From positions 372,001-436,000 of the forward strand of contig NZ_SEWZ01000004.1 of assembly GCF_004307425.1 (NCBI RefSeq): a DNA stretch of 64,000 bases, given 5' to 3'. Position numbers and translations under genes: made by a program. The notes beneath the pieces were generated by a model. That model was not told the origin of the DNA and made no database searches. It was given only the letters and a program-made list of their open reading frames with translations. Positions 18,312-28,100 of this stretch are shown one piece after another. The stretch is from Aquirufa antheringensis. Its GTDB lineage: Bacteria > Bacteroidota > Bacteroidia > Cytophagales > Spirosomataceae. Numbering within the stretch: position 1 is the stretch's first letter; every line of letters begins with the position of its first letter.

Positions 18312-19191
18312 ATATCCAGTTTATTCCTTTTTTCAATAGATCAAAGGTCTTCTGACCATCCGGAAACACCTTCGGATCGTACATATATTCCCAAGCCGCC
18401 ATCGGGGGCAAACTCATCAAGATCGATTCCGTTCTTCCATTCGTCTCTAAGCCAAACTTCGTTCCTCTGTCATGTACTAGATTAAATTCTACGTAACGTC
18501 CGCGGCGAATGTATTGAAACTCTTTTTCCGCTTGCGTAAACTCCCGCGATGCATTCAATCGCATTAAATGACTATAAATAGGCTCGAAGGATTCTCCTAC
18601 GGCTTTGACAAACTCAAATACCGCTTCTCTATCTCCTTTGATATAATCGAAGAAAATACCTCCAACTCCACGAGTCTCTTCCCGGTGTGGGCTGTAGAAA
18701 TAATCATCCGCCCAGGTTTTGTATTTCGGATAAAAGCTCGAATCAAATCGATCACAAACGGCTTTCAATTGCTCGTGAAACCACTTTGCTTGTTCCGGAA
18801 TGATAATATGAGGCGTCAAATCAATTCCACCACCAAACCAAAATTCCCCATTACTCAACTCAAAATACCGCACATTCATGTGAATGATGGGTACCCAGGG
18901 ATTCTCTGGATGCATCACGATGGAAACACCAGTCGCAAAGAACTCGACTTCTTCCGTGACATTCAGGCTAGTGACCATCTTCGGATGCAAAGGCCCTTCG
19001 ACAGCTGAGAAATTAACTCCACCCTTCTCTAAAATAGCTCCATTGGCAATGACTCGAGTTCTTCCGCCACCACCATCTGCTCGAGTCCACTTGTCCTCTT
19101 TAAAAGAAGCCACTCCATCTGTCGCAGCTATTCCCGCACAAATCTTATCCTGTAAGCCTTGAAAATAGGCTGCAATATCGTGTTTATTCAT
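18310..19191 (-). CDS. hemF: Oxygen-dependent coproporphyrinogen III oxidase HemF
   Basis: The 293-residue protein decarboxylates coproporphyrinogen III to protoporphyrinogen IX using oxygen. Family motifs seen are RTRVIANGAILEKGGVNFS, HPENPWVPIIHMNVRYFE, WFGGGIDLTPH and RGRYVEFNLVHDRGTKFGL. The start MNKHDIAAYF was chosen because it lies one nt after the PBP1A stop; a longer upstream in-frame start would fall inside that gene. It is the last gene of a three-gene minus-strand run. Confidence 0.96.
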   Translation of the reverse strand: MNKHDIAAYFQGLQDKICAGIAATDGVASFKEDKWTRADGGGGRTRVIANGAILEKGGVNFSAVEGPLHPKMVTSLNVTEEVEFFATGVSIVMHPENPWVPIIHMNVRYFELSNGEFWFGGGIDLTPHIIIPEQAKWFHEQLKAVCDRFDSSFYPKYKTWADDYFYSPHREETRGVGGIFFDYIKGDREAVFEFVKAVGESFEPIYSHLMRLNASREFTQAEKEFQYIRRGRYVEFNLVHDRGTKFGLETNGRTESILMSLPPMAAWEYMYDPKVFPDGQKTFDLLKKGINWI

Positions 19192-19192
19192 T

Positions 19193-21805
19193 TTATTGAG
19201 GAGAACCCGTCGAGTCTGACGCGGTCGCATTATCATCTAACAAGGCATTCATCGAATCCAATTCAGCATCAGAAACTTGAAGGGAATCTGGCAAAGCATA
19301 AGAACCGTTTGAGCAATCAAAATCCTTCTTCACCACACGGCGATCTAATTTCTCAAAAGGCTCCGGGCGGTATTGCGCTAACAGAGGATCTTTGACCACT
19401 TTAATCATGAAGCGCTTAAAGATCGGCAGTGCCGTTTTCGATCCCTCCCCTAAAGCACCCGTTCTAAAGTGAATCGAACGATCATCTCCTCCTACCCAAA
19501 CCCCAGAAATCAAATTATGCGACATCCCGATGAACCAGCCATCGGAATGATTCGAAGTCGTTCCTGTTTTACCCGCAAAAACACGCGCATAGCGATTGTC
19601 TTTAGGCAATAAAATATCTCCTTCTCCATATAATAAAGAGCTACCTGTTCCACTTTCGTGAATAACACCCTCCAGCATATAGCGGACTAATTGTGCTGAT
19701 TCCTTTCGAATCACTTGCTCCATGGTAGGATCAAATCGTTGCAATACCTTTCCATTTTGATCTTGAATCTCTTGAACGAGCATCGGCTCCACGTGCATCC
19801 CCTCATTGACAAAGGCAGAATAAGCTCCTATCATCTCGAAGAGATTGACATCAAAAGAGCCTAAACCGATCGAAGCAACCGCTTTTAATGGACTCTTAAT
19901 CCCCATCTTCTTGGCATAATACATCACAGTATCCGCCCCTACTTCATTCGTAAGTCGAGCGGTAACGGAGTTAATACTTTGGGCTAAAGCACGCTTAATC
20001 GGCATTTCTCTACCTGAAAAACTACCATTTGCATTACCAGGACGCCACATTTCTTTCTCTCCTTTTGCATTCTCTACTTCGATTTCAAACGGCTCATCAC
20101 GCATCAGGTAACAAGGCGAAAGATCCTTAGGACCATCAATCGCTGAAGTATACACGAAAGGTTTAAACGTCGAGCCCGGTTGACGACGACCTTGTTTAAC
20201 GTGATCGTATTTGAAATATTTAAAGTCCAAACCGCCCACCCAGGCCTTAATGTGACCCGTGAATGGATCCATCGTCATCATACCCGCTTGTAAGAATTTC
20301 TTGTAATATTGGATCGAATCATAGGCACTCATCGTGCGCTTTTCTTCCCCCATCGAGTTACGCGAATAGACCCACATATCACGCTTCACATCCTTCATGT
20401 AGTGCTTGACGGAATCAGGGTTCTTAGGAAAACGAGCCGATAAATACTTATAATATTCTGTTCGTTTCGCTACCGTATCGATGAAGCCAGGTATTTCTTG
20501 ACCGTTTTCGCCTACCCACGGATTCTGGTTTGCCCAGTGATTATCAAAGTTCTTTTGGGTGGCACGCATCCCTTCTTCCACGGATTCCTCTGCATAAATC
20601 TGCATTTTCGAATCGATCGTCGTCACAATTTTTAAACCGTCACGGTATAAATCTAATTCGATATCATTCTTCTCTGCCCATTCGTTCAAGTATTTTGCCA
20701 CAGCGACTTTGAAATAATTTCCTGTGCCATCATAAGGAGATTCCTCGTTTTCATGCAACTCGATAGGCATAACGGCTAGTGAATCATAATCTACTTTGCG
20801 CAAGTATCCTGCTTTCACCATTTGGGCTAGAACCACATTACGGCGCTTCCAGGCTTTGTTTTCTGCCAAAGGCTTCCCTTTGTACCGCTTCGGGTTATAG
20901 GTCGTCGTCGCTTTCTGCAAACCTACTAAAATTGCAGCCTCTTGGATATTTAAACTATCCGGAGAAGTATTGAAATAGGTTTTCGAAGCCACCTTGATTC
21001 CGTAGGCATTATTGCCATAATCTACGGTGTTCAGATACCATAAAATGATCTCGTCTTTGGTATAAAAACGCTCTAATTTGATGGCAGTGACCCATTCTTT
21101 GGACTTATAAATCAACTTATTTAATCCGGGGATATAGCCCAAAAGACCCGTCTTCACAAAGCCTTTCTTCGTTCTCGTTTTAAATAAATTCTTCGCTAAT
21201 TGTTGAGAAATCGTACTTCCACCACCACGATCTCCTCCTTTAGCGATACCCACTAACACACCCGCCCACGCTTGAAAATCGATTCCTGTATGCTCGTAAA
21301 AACGCGCATCTTCGGTCGCCACTAAGGCCTTCACTAAATAGGGTGAAATCTGATTAAAATCGCGTATTGGCGTTCTATTCTCCGCAAAAAACTTGCCTAA
21401 TAGCACTCCATCTGCCGAATAAATCTCGGATGCTTGGGATAATTTAGGGTTCTGCAAATCATCGACGCTTGGCATCTCTCCAGTTAAAAAGAAGAAATTC
21501 GTCTCAATGACTAGTAAATAAACCAATACAAATAAGGCTGTCTTCGCAAAGAACTTATACCCTTTTACGATGGGTTGATAATAAGGAGTGGTTTTATCCA
21601 CTTTGGAATCGTAATAAGCCTGCACTTTGCGACCTTGCGTTTGCACAAATACTTGCCCTAAAACTACATAGCCTATACAAATGCTATAAATACGCTCCCC
21701 TACTACTTTTTTGAAACCCGCTAACAATAACAAGCCTAAAGCGGACACTTTCGCTGAAACGAACGCCTTCACCTGAGCATATTTCACTTTGATATTTGCT
21801 AGCAT
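19193..21805 (-). CDS. mrcA: Penicillin-binding protein 1A (bifunctional transglycosylase/transpeptidase)
   Basis: The 870-residue class A PBP has a single main membrane helix near residues 86-107. The glycosyltransferase domain follows, with catalytic Glu165 in ATEDARFYEHTG and GGSTISQQLAKN. The transpeptidase domain has the serine nucleophile S545 in STFK, then SINS and KTGTT. It polymerises and cross-links peptidoglycan in the periplasm. The N-terminal 85 residues are unusually long and contain two moderately hydrophobic stretches. The TrpF-like gene ends one nt upstream. Confidence 0.96.
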   Translation of the reverse strand: MLANIKVKYAQVKAFVSAKVSALGLLLLAGFKKVVGERIYSICIGYVVLGQVFVQTQGRKVQAYYDSKVDKTTPYYQPIVKGYKFFAKTALFVLVYLLVIETNFFFLTGEMPSVDDLQNPKLSQASEIYSADGVLLGKFFAENRTPIRDFNQISPYLVKALVATEDARFYEHTGIDFQAWAGVLVGIAKGGDRGGGSTISQQLAKNLFKTRTKKGFVKTGLLGYIPGLNKLIYKSKEWVTAIKLERFYTKDEIILWYLNTVDYGNNAYGIKVASKTYFNTSPDSLNIQEAAILVGLQKATTTYNPKRYKGKPLAENKAWKRRNVVLAQMVKAGYLRKVDYDSLAVMPIELHENEESPYDGTGNYFKVAVAKYLNEWAEKNDIELDLYRDGLKIVTTIDSKMQIYAEESVEEGMRATQKNFDNHWANQNPWVGENGQEIPGFIDTVAKRTEYYKYLSARFPKNPDSVKHYMKDVKRDMWVYSRNSMGEEKRTMSAYDSIQYYKKFLQAGMMTMDPFTGHIKAWVGGLDFKYFKYDHVKQGRRQPGSTFKPFVYTSAIDGPKDLSPCYLMRDEPFEIEVENAKGEKEMWRPGNANGSFSGREMPIKRALAQSINSVTARLTNEVGADTVMYYAKKMGIKSPLKAVASIGLGSFDVNLFEMIGAYSAFVNEGMHVEPMLVQEIQDQNGKVLQRFDPTMEQVIRKESAQLVRYMLEGVIHESGTGSSLLYGEGDILLPKDNRYARVFAGKTGTTSNHSDGWFIGMSHNLISGVWVGGDDRSIHFRTGALGEGSKTALPIFKRFMIKVVKDPLLAQYRPEPFEKLDRRVVKKDFDCSNGSYALPDSLQVSDAELDSMNALLDDNATASDSTGSPQ

Positions 21806-21806
21806 A

Positions 21807-22394
21807 TTAGTCGATTTCTAATTTTTCCAAGATACTCATTAAATCAGAAAAATCGCGAAAACCCGGACGGTCTTCTTTTCCTGCGGTTAAACCGATTCCT
21901 TGGATTGATGTTTGTTCCACCCACTCGGCTAAATCTTCCTCTGGAACGTCTAAACCTAAAATAATCGGATATTGAGCCGCCCAAATTTCAATCGAGGATT
22001 CCATTCCCTTCAAAGATTCTGGACCCTCGCCCACTAATAAAAAGTAACTCACATAGGGCGCAGCTGAAGCAAATAGAGCAGGTAAATTACCCGTATCTAT
22101 GTTTACGCGCAGAATTTTAGGTAAATCAATGTCTTGAATCAACACCAAATTCACTTTCGAATCAATCTCGATTGCATCTGGTTGATGCGAAGCCACTAAA
22201 GCCTTTATTTCCTCCGGTTTCAATCCTGCACACTCACCTACGATCTGAACGCCAGCTAACCAGTTTCTGATTTCCACTAATTTCTCTAAAGGCATCGCCA
22301 AAGGGAAACCCAACCACTCCACTCCCATTCCTGCGCAGTAGCGCGCATCGGAGAGATTTTCAATCGAACTGACTTTGACTTTCGTTTTTAACAT
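21807..22394 (-). CDS. TrpF-like (phosphoribosylanthranilate isomerase-like) protein lacking catalytic residues
   Basis: The 195-residue TIM-barrel protein aligns with TrpF at SIENLSDARYCAGMGVEWLGF near the N-terminus (landmark only) and with a GLTAGKEDRPGFRDF phosphate-site-like end. The KICG motif that supplies the catalytic Cys reads KVSS. The Asp-containing strand of TrpF, seen as YVLD in the family, reads YFLLVG. The tryptophan isomerase activity is therefore doubtful. No trp genes are nearby; it sits directly before PBP1A. The ATG at 22394 was preferred over an upstream TTG. Confidence 0.7.
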   Translation of the reverse strand: MLKTKVKVSSIENLSDARYCAGMGVEWLGFPLAMPLEKLVEIRNWLAGVQIVGECAGLKPEEIKALVASHQPDAIEIDSKVNLVLIQDIDLPKILRVNIDTGNLPALFASAAPYVSYFLLVGEGPESLKGMESSIEIWAAQYPIILGLDVPEEDLAEWVEQTSIQGIGLTAGKEDRPGFRDFSDLMSILEKLEID

Positions 22395-22501
22395 AGACGG
22401 TATTTGAATAATGAGCAAAAATACGCTTTGTACACGTATTTACAAAGATTAGCCGTAACTTGCAGCATAATTTCGTCAGGCATTGAACCTGAGCAGCAAA
22501 T

Positions 22502-23644
22502 ATGGAGAAAAAAGGACGCGTTTTAGTCGCTATGAGCGGCGGAATTGACAGCTCGGTCGCAGCTGTTTTACTACACGAACAAGGGTATGAGGTCATCGGA
22601 ATGACGATGAAAACCTGGGATTACGCCAGCTCTGGTGGCGATAAAAAGGAAACAGGCTGCTGTTCTTTGGATTCCATTAATGATGCGCGTCATATCGCCG
22701 TTTCCCTCGGTTTCCCCCACTACATATTAGATATCAGAGAGGAATTTGGTGATTCTGTCATCGATTACTTTACGAATGAATACATCGAAGGCCGCACGCC
22801 TAATCCTTGTGTAATGTGCAATACGCATATTAAATGGGATGCTTTATTGCGTCGTGCGGATCAATTAGGTTGCGAATTTATTGCGACGGGCCACTATGCG
22901 CAGATTAGAGAAGAGAATGGCCGTCATATTATTTCCAAAGGCGTAGACGTTTTGAAGGACCAGAGTTATGTGCTTTGGGGCGTTTCACAAGAAAGTCTTG
23001 CCCGCACAATTTTACCTTTAGGTCATTTGACGAAAGCACGCATTCGTGAGATGGCCACAGAGCGTGGTTTTGTGGATTTAGTCAATAAGTCCGAGAGTTA
23101 TGAAATCTGTTTCGTGCCGGATAACGATTACCGTGGGTTCTTAAAAAGACGCGTTCCTGAACTAGAGGAGCAAGTGAAAGGCGGAAATTTCATCGATACG
23201 GAAGGAAAAATCATCGGTAAACACGAGGGCTATCCTTTTTATACAGTGGGCCAAAGAAAGGGATTAGGAAAGGCTTTCGGCTATCCCGCCTTTGTGATCG
23301 AAATTCGCAAAGAGACGAACGAAGTGGTGATTGGTAAAGTTGAGGATTTAAACCGCACGGGGATGTGGGTAGGTCAATTAAACCTACAAAAATACGATTC
23401 TATTCCTGTAGAAGGAATTGAAACCATCACCAAAGTGCGCTATAAAGATGCGGGAACCGCTGGACACATTGAGCAAGTGGGAGATCGCATTAAAGTAGAT
23501 TTTGCCTTCGATGTTTCAGGTATTGCGCCTGGACAAGCGGCCGTATTTTATGAGGGCGATGATGTCGTGGGTGGTGGCTGGATTTTAAAGTCCTACCAGA
23601 AAGGCAGCGTCTTTGAAAATATCCAATCCTTTCAGACTACTTAA
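22502..23644 (+). CDS. mnmA: tRNA-specific 2-thiouridylase MnmA
   Basis: The 380-residue enzyme thiolates C2 of U34 in tRNA Lys/Glu/Gln. It has the PP-loop SGGIDSS near residue 14, a catalytic Cys in NPCVMCN, ATGHYA, and the second catalytic Cys in SYEICFVPD. GQRKGLG and the C-terminal beta domain complete the family order. It is divergent from the TrpF-like gene and its last 8 nt overlap the convergent phosphoesterase gene. Confidence 0.98.
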   Translation: MEKKGRVLVAMSGGIDSSVAAVLLHEQGYEVIGMTMKTWDYASSGGDKKETGCCSLDSINDARHIAVSLGFPHYILDIREEFGDSVIDYFTNEYIEGRTPNPCVMCNTHIKWDALLRRADQLGCEFIATGHYAQIREENGRHIISKGVDVLKDQSYVLWGVSQESLARTILPLGHLTKARIREMATERGFVDLVNKSESYEICFVPDNDYRGFLKRRVPELEEQVKGGNFIDTEGKIIGKHEGYPFYTVGQRKGLGKAFGYPAFVIEIRKETNEVVIGKVEDLNRTGMWVGQLNLQKYDSIPVEGIETITKVRYKDAGTAGHIEQVGDRIKVDFAFDVSGIAPGQAAVFYEGDDVVGGGWILKSYQKGSVFENIQSFQTT

Positions 23645-24152
23645 TTTTCGTGTGAATGCGGGGCATTTGAATCAGCTCCATATCAAAAATCCGCTTACCT
23701 TCAATCTTGAATTGTAGTGCCGTTTGCTCGGAATGAAATCCGTGTTGACCCGCAGCACCCGGGTTCAAAAAGAGCATCTGATTGCGATTTTGATCTCTTT
23801 TTACTTGTAAAATGTGGGAATGACCACAGACAAAGATCATAGGTAATCCCATCGAAAAAGTCTCTAAAGCATCAGGCTTATAGGAAGAGGGCGCACCCGC
23901 GATATGCGTCATGGCGACCGTCACTTGCTCGCAGGTGAAGCGGGCGATTTTAGGAAACATGTTCCGAATGGTTCGGTCATCGATATTTCCATACACGCCA
24001 TACACAGGCTTCCCAAAACCCATCAACGTATCAGCCACCGCCACCGAACCCCAATCACCCCCGTGCCAAATCTGATCGCAGGCTTCCACGTGCGGGATCA
24101 AACGTGTATCCAAATAAGAATGGGTATCAGAAAGAACTAAGATTTTCTGCAT
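23637..24152 (-). CDS. YfcE/MJ0936-type metallophosphoesterase
   Basis: The 171-residue cytoplasmic calcineurin-like phosphoesterase has the metal-binding motifs LSDTHSY, WHGGDWGS, GNIDD, THIAG and GHSHI in order. Such small enzymes hydrolyse phosphodiesters in vitro, but the physiological substrate is generally unknown. It is the third gene of a minus-strand run; the zinc hydrolase stop is directly adjacent to its ATG with no gap. Confidence 0.9.
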   Translation of the reverse strand: MQKILVLSDTHSYLDTRLIPHVEACDQIWHGGDWGSVAVADTLMGFGKPVYGVYGNIDDRTIRNMFPKIARFTCEQVTVAMTHIAGAPSSYKPDALETFSMGLPMIFVCGHSHILQVKRDQNRNQMLFLNPGAAGQHGFHSEQTALQFKIEGKRIFDMELIQMPRIHTKIK

Positions 24153-25121
24153 TTATTTCTTGTGCAAAGAGAGTAGTTGTCCTGTCGAAATCAACGTATT
24201 AGACTTCCAAAGTGCTTTTTCTGACTCAAAGGCAGCCTTCTTTTCTGCACTGATTTCCTTCGTTACCCAAGCAGGAGAACCCGCATCTTTCCAAGCAGAA
24301 TACCAAAAAGAAGCGACCCTGTGAGAAGATTGAATCATGCGCCCCTGAATGGAAGAGCCTAATTTTGCTGCATAGGCTTGAATAAATTCATCCGTATAAT
24401 AACGCTGCATTTTTCCGTAGCGCTCGACCATTTTAAAGGATTTCTCCTCTCCTAAAGCCTGGCGAACTTCCGTTTCTACCTTAAACATTTCCGGCAACAT
24501 CGCGTGAGACTCTAGTAACACTTGGAAGATAAAATCCTGAGGTTTGGCAATATAAGATGCCGCATGAGGCTGATATAAGGCGTAATTCTTTAATTGCGCT
24601 TCAGGAACAAGGGATTCCCAAAGCACGTGCATCCCTTTTTGGTTTGTTAATTGTCCATCGTGATTCCTTGTGGTATGCAAGGGTACGTGCACATCTGATA
24701 CATAATGGCCTAAATCGGCCGCGTAAAATAACACAGAATCACGCATCTCCTGTTTAAATGCATTCACTAGACGACCATATACCCGATTCACTTCCCAAGG
24801 TACTAAACCTTCTTTGCGTAAACTGTCGAAGGAATATTTCATGACAGCTTGTTTGAAATCATGCGGAATGTCCGTTCGGTAATTAGGGCCAAAGACAGGG
24901 GAATCCATATCCAAATAGTGCTTAGAATCCTCCGTCTTGTCATCTTTCCGTCGCACATCTGGGCGAATGGATTGTTGTACGATGTAGTCCTGATTAGCAT
25001 AGAAAAACAGACCTAAATCTGCAGGCAGTGGATAAATAGCAATCTGCTGCAGGGTTTTATGAGCTAAAAAGCCCCAAGAAACCAAAAATCCACAAACAAA
25101 AAGGAGGGAAAGTTTACGCAT
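24153..25121 (-). CDS. S1/P1-nuclease/zinc-dependent phospholipase C-like secreted hydrolase
   Basis: The 322-residue protein has a signal-like N-terminus ending near SWGFLAHK, where the family uses a Trp and His close to the mature N-terminus as zinc ligands. DLGHYVSDVHVPLHT, NHDGQLTNQKGMH and LWES carry the remaining His/Asp ligands. It probably hydrolyses phosphoester bonds outside the cytoplasm; nuclease or phospholipase activity cannot be told apart. The upstream in-frame start is rejected because it lies in the kinase gene, whose stop ends one nt before this ATG. Confidence 0.85.
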   Translation of the reverse strand: MRKLSLLFVCGFLVSWGFLAHKTLQQIAIYPLPADLGLFFYANQDYIVQQSIRPDVRRKDDKTEDSKHYLDMDSPVFGPNYRTDIPHDFKQAVMKYSFDSLRKEGLVPWEVNRVYGRLVNAFKQEMRDSVLFYAADLGHYVSDVHVPLHTTRNHDGQLTNQKGMHVLWESLVPEAQLKNYALYQPHAASYIAKPQDFIFQVLLESHAMLPEMFKVETEVRQALGEEKSFKMVERYGKMQRYYTDEFIQAYAAKLGSSIQGRMIQSSHRVASFWYSAWKDAGSPAWVTKEISAEKKAAFESEKALWKSNTLISTGQLLSLHKK

Positions 25122-25122
25122 A

Positions 25123-28100
25123 TTATTTTTTTGAAATGAATGTTTTAGGAGAGTGTCCGTATTGTTTTTTAAAGGCGCGTGTAAAATAGGCCGGATCATT
25201 GAAGCCTACTTGGTAAGCCACCTCTGAGACATTCAATGAACCCTTTTCTAATAATAGTCTAGCTTGTTGCAAACGAATAGAGCGAATAAATTCGTTTCCA
25301 GCTAGCGAAGTTAACATTTTCAACTTACGATACAGCTGCATCTTGCTCATATCCATCGCTTGCTCTAAATGTTCTACATCGAAATCGGCTTCCTCTAGAT
25401 GCTCGATGACCACTTGCGTAGCTTTCGAAAGAAATTCATCTTCGAACACGAATGCCTGCTGTAAATCTTGATTTAGAACCGAATCTTGCCAGCTTTTGCG
25501 CAAGCGTTCTTTCGCTTCCAATAATTTAGCCACTCTTAATTCCAAAATATCCGCATGGAAAGGCTTGGAGATGAAATCATCTGCGCCGGACTGCATTCCT
25601 TCGATTTGGCTTTCCTGTGAGCTTTTCGAAGTTAATATAACGACCGGTATATGACTTGTCTTCGCGTTCTTGCGAATCTGCTTGCACAAATTCACTCCTG
25701 ACATACCTGGCATCATCCAATCCGTAATCACCACATCGGGCAAATAAGTCAAGGCCATTTCTAAGCCAGTCTCTCCTCTATCCGCCTCTATCACCTGAAA
25801 GGTACCTTCAAAAATCTCCCGTATAAAAGCCCGCATTTCGGCGTGATCTTCGACGATTAATAAAATCTGTTTCTCTTGCTGAATAACCTGGGCTGAGTCG
25901 ACTAGTTGACTCTGTAACTCTTTGACTTCTTTCGACCCCGACTTCACCCAAGCCGGATCAAATGCCTCCAGCGTAACAGGGAACTGGATTTTAAAATCAG
26001 AACCCGCTCCCAGATCACTTTGAACTTCAATGGAACCCCGATGTACCTCTATCAATTCTTTACACAAAGAAAGTCCTACTCCCGTTCCTACCCGATCTAC
26101 TTTCTCCGGAATTTGATAGAAACGATCAAATATATGCTGTCTATGTTCCGCACTAATTCCTTTCCCCGTATCAGAAACATGAATCGAAACTCGATTGATG
26201 GATTCCGATGCCCCTTTATATACCTTATGTAATTCTAAACGTATACCTATGATTCCATCCTCTGGGGTGAATTTAAAGGCATTCGAAAGGAGATTTGTGA
26301 CACATTTTTCAATGATATCAGCATCGTAGTAAACAAACAAGGATTCAACGGGCGCATCCCATTTTAACTTAATCTGCTTTTGCTGAGCATAAGCATCAAA
26401 GCTTTGTTTGATGGAATGCAATTGACGGACCAAATCGTGCTTCTCCACGACGGGTTGTACGTTTCCGGATTCGATTTTGGACAAATCAAGTAGCTGATTG
26501 ATCAGTCTCAAAAGTTTTTGTGCGTTTTGGTAAATCGAATTAATCTTTGTCTTCTGGTCTTTATTCAGGCTCGCATTCGAGAGGAAATACTTCTCTAATG
26601 GACTGGTTATAAGGGTCAAAGGAGTCCGTAATTCGTGTGAAATATTCGTAAAGAAATGTGTTTTTACCTGCTCTAGTTCTTGAATACGTTCCTTCTCAAT
26701 CTCTTTCAAGCGCAAATCCGTTCGGAAAGCTTCTCTCACCTGCACCTCGCGAATAAACGCATAAATGACTGCCGCTAACAAGACTACATAAAGTACATAA
26801 GCCCACCAGGTGCGGTACCAAGGCGGGAGCACCGTTATCTTTAACTCATAGGGTTTTTCTGCCCAAATTCCATCTGAATTACTCGCTTTGACTTTAAAAA
26901 TATAATCTCCGGGACTTAAATTAGTATAGGTCACCGTCCGCTGCGTTCCTACTACATTCCATTCGTTTTCAAAGCCTTCTAAATAATAGGCATAGCGGTT
27001 ATTTTTAGGCCTTTGGTATTCTAAAGCGACAAAGTCCAAACTAAACACGGATTGATTCGGCCGCAAAACGAGGTGTTTGGTAGACAGGATATCAACACGA
27101 AGAGGCGAGTTATCTTCACCTGCTTCAACCTCTTTATTAAAAATTTTGAGTTTGGTGAAATAGACTGGCGGCACATCTAATCGCATGCGCAAACTGTCTG
27201 ATTTCATGTAATTTAAGCCATTTACGCCACCAAAAAACAACCAATTTTGGCTATTCTTCGCCACCGCGTTCGTCATAAATTCTTTCCCCTGCAATCCATC
27301 TGCCTCTTCGAAATTGACAAATTTCAAGGTCTTTCCATCCATCTTCGAAATTCCCCCATTCGTACTGAACCACATATCCCCTTTCGCATCCTCCACCATT
27401 CCACGCAAAGAATTACTTCCTAATCCATTATTGACGGTGAACACTTTAAATCCTTTGCCAGCCCCCAGGTATTGATTTAATCCTCCACCCTGCGTCATTA
27501 CCCAAATCCGCTTCTGACGATCTTGGTAAATTTTATTCACATGATTATAACTCAAGGCCCCAATTTCAGCTGATTTCACATAATGACGTAATTTTCTATT
27601 GCTAACGTCGAAAACATATAATCCAAAACCGACCGTACCCACCCAAATCTCCTTTCCATTCAAAACCCGGATGGCCGCAATCGATTTATTCAAGAAATTC
27701 TTTTTACCTAGTTCGGCAAAAGGAACACGGTATTGTTTCGTCATCGGATTGAATGCGACTACTCCCATCCCTTGCGTTCCAAGAAGAAACTCCGAATTAA
27801 AATTTTCTAGGGTATTAAAATTCGCTTCTCTGACACCGGGTTTGAAAGGGTAATCCTTCAGCTGACGCTCTTTTGTGAACAGATTTATCCCTTTTCCCCA
27901 AAGTCCTACCCACACTCCTCCATCTCCAGACGGATGTATAAAATTGACATCATAGGTCTCCGTAGAATTTAATTTATTACTCGATGCACTCTGCAAGTAA
28001 TGCGTAACTTGGCCCGATTTATGGTTAAAATAGGATAAACCCACATTACTTCCTACCCAAACGCCTTGATCACCATCTGCCAGCAACGTACTTACCTTAT

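Noticed and set aside
22394-22418. TTG start of the TrpF-like gene
   Set aside because: It adds eight residues without family support, and an ATG follows at the usual distance from the first barrel strand.
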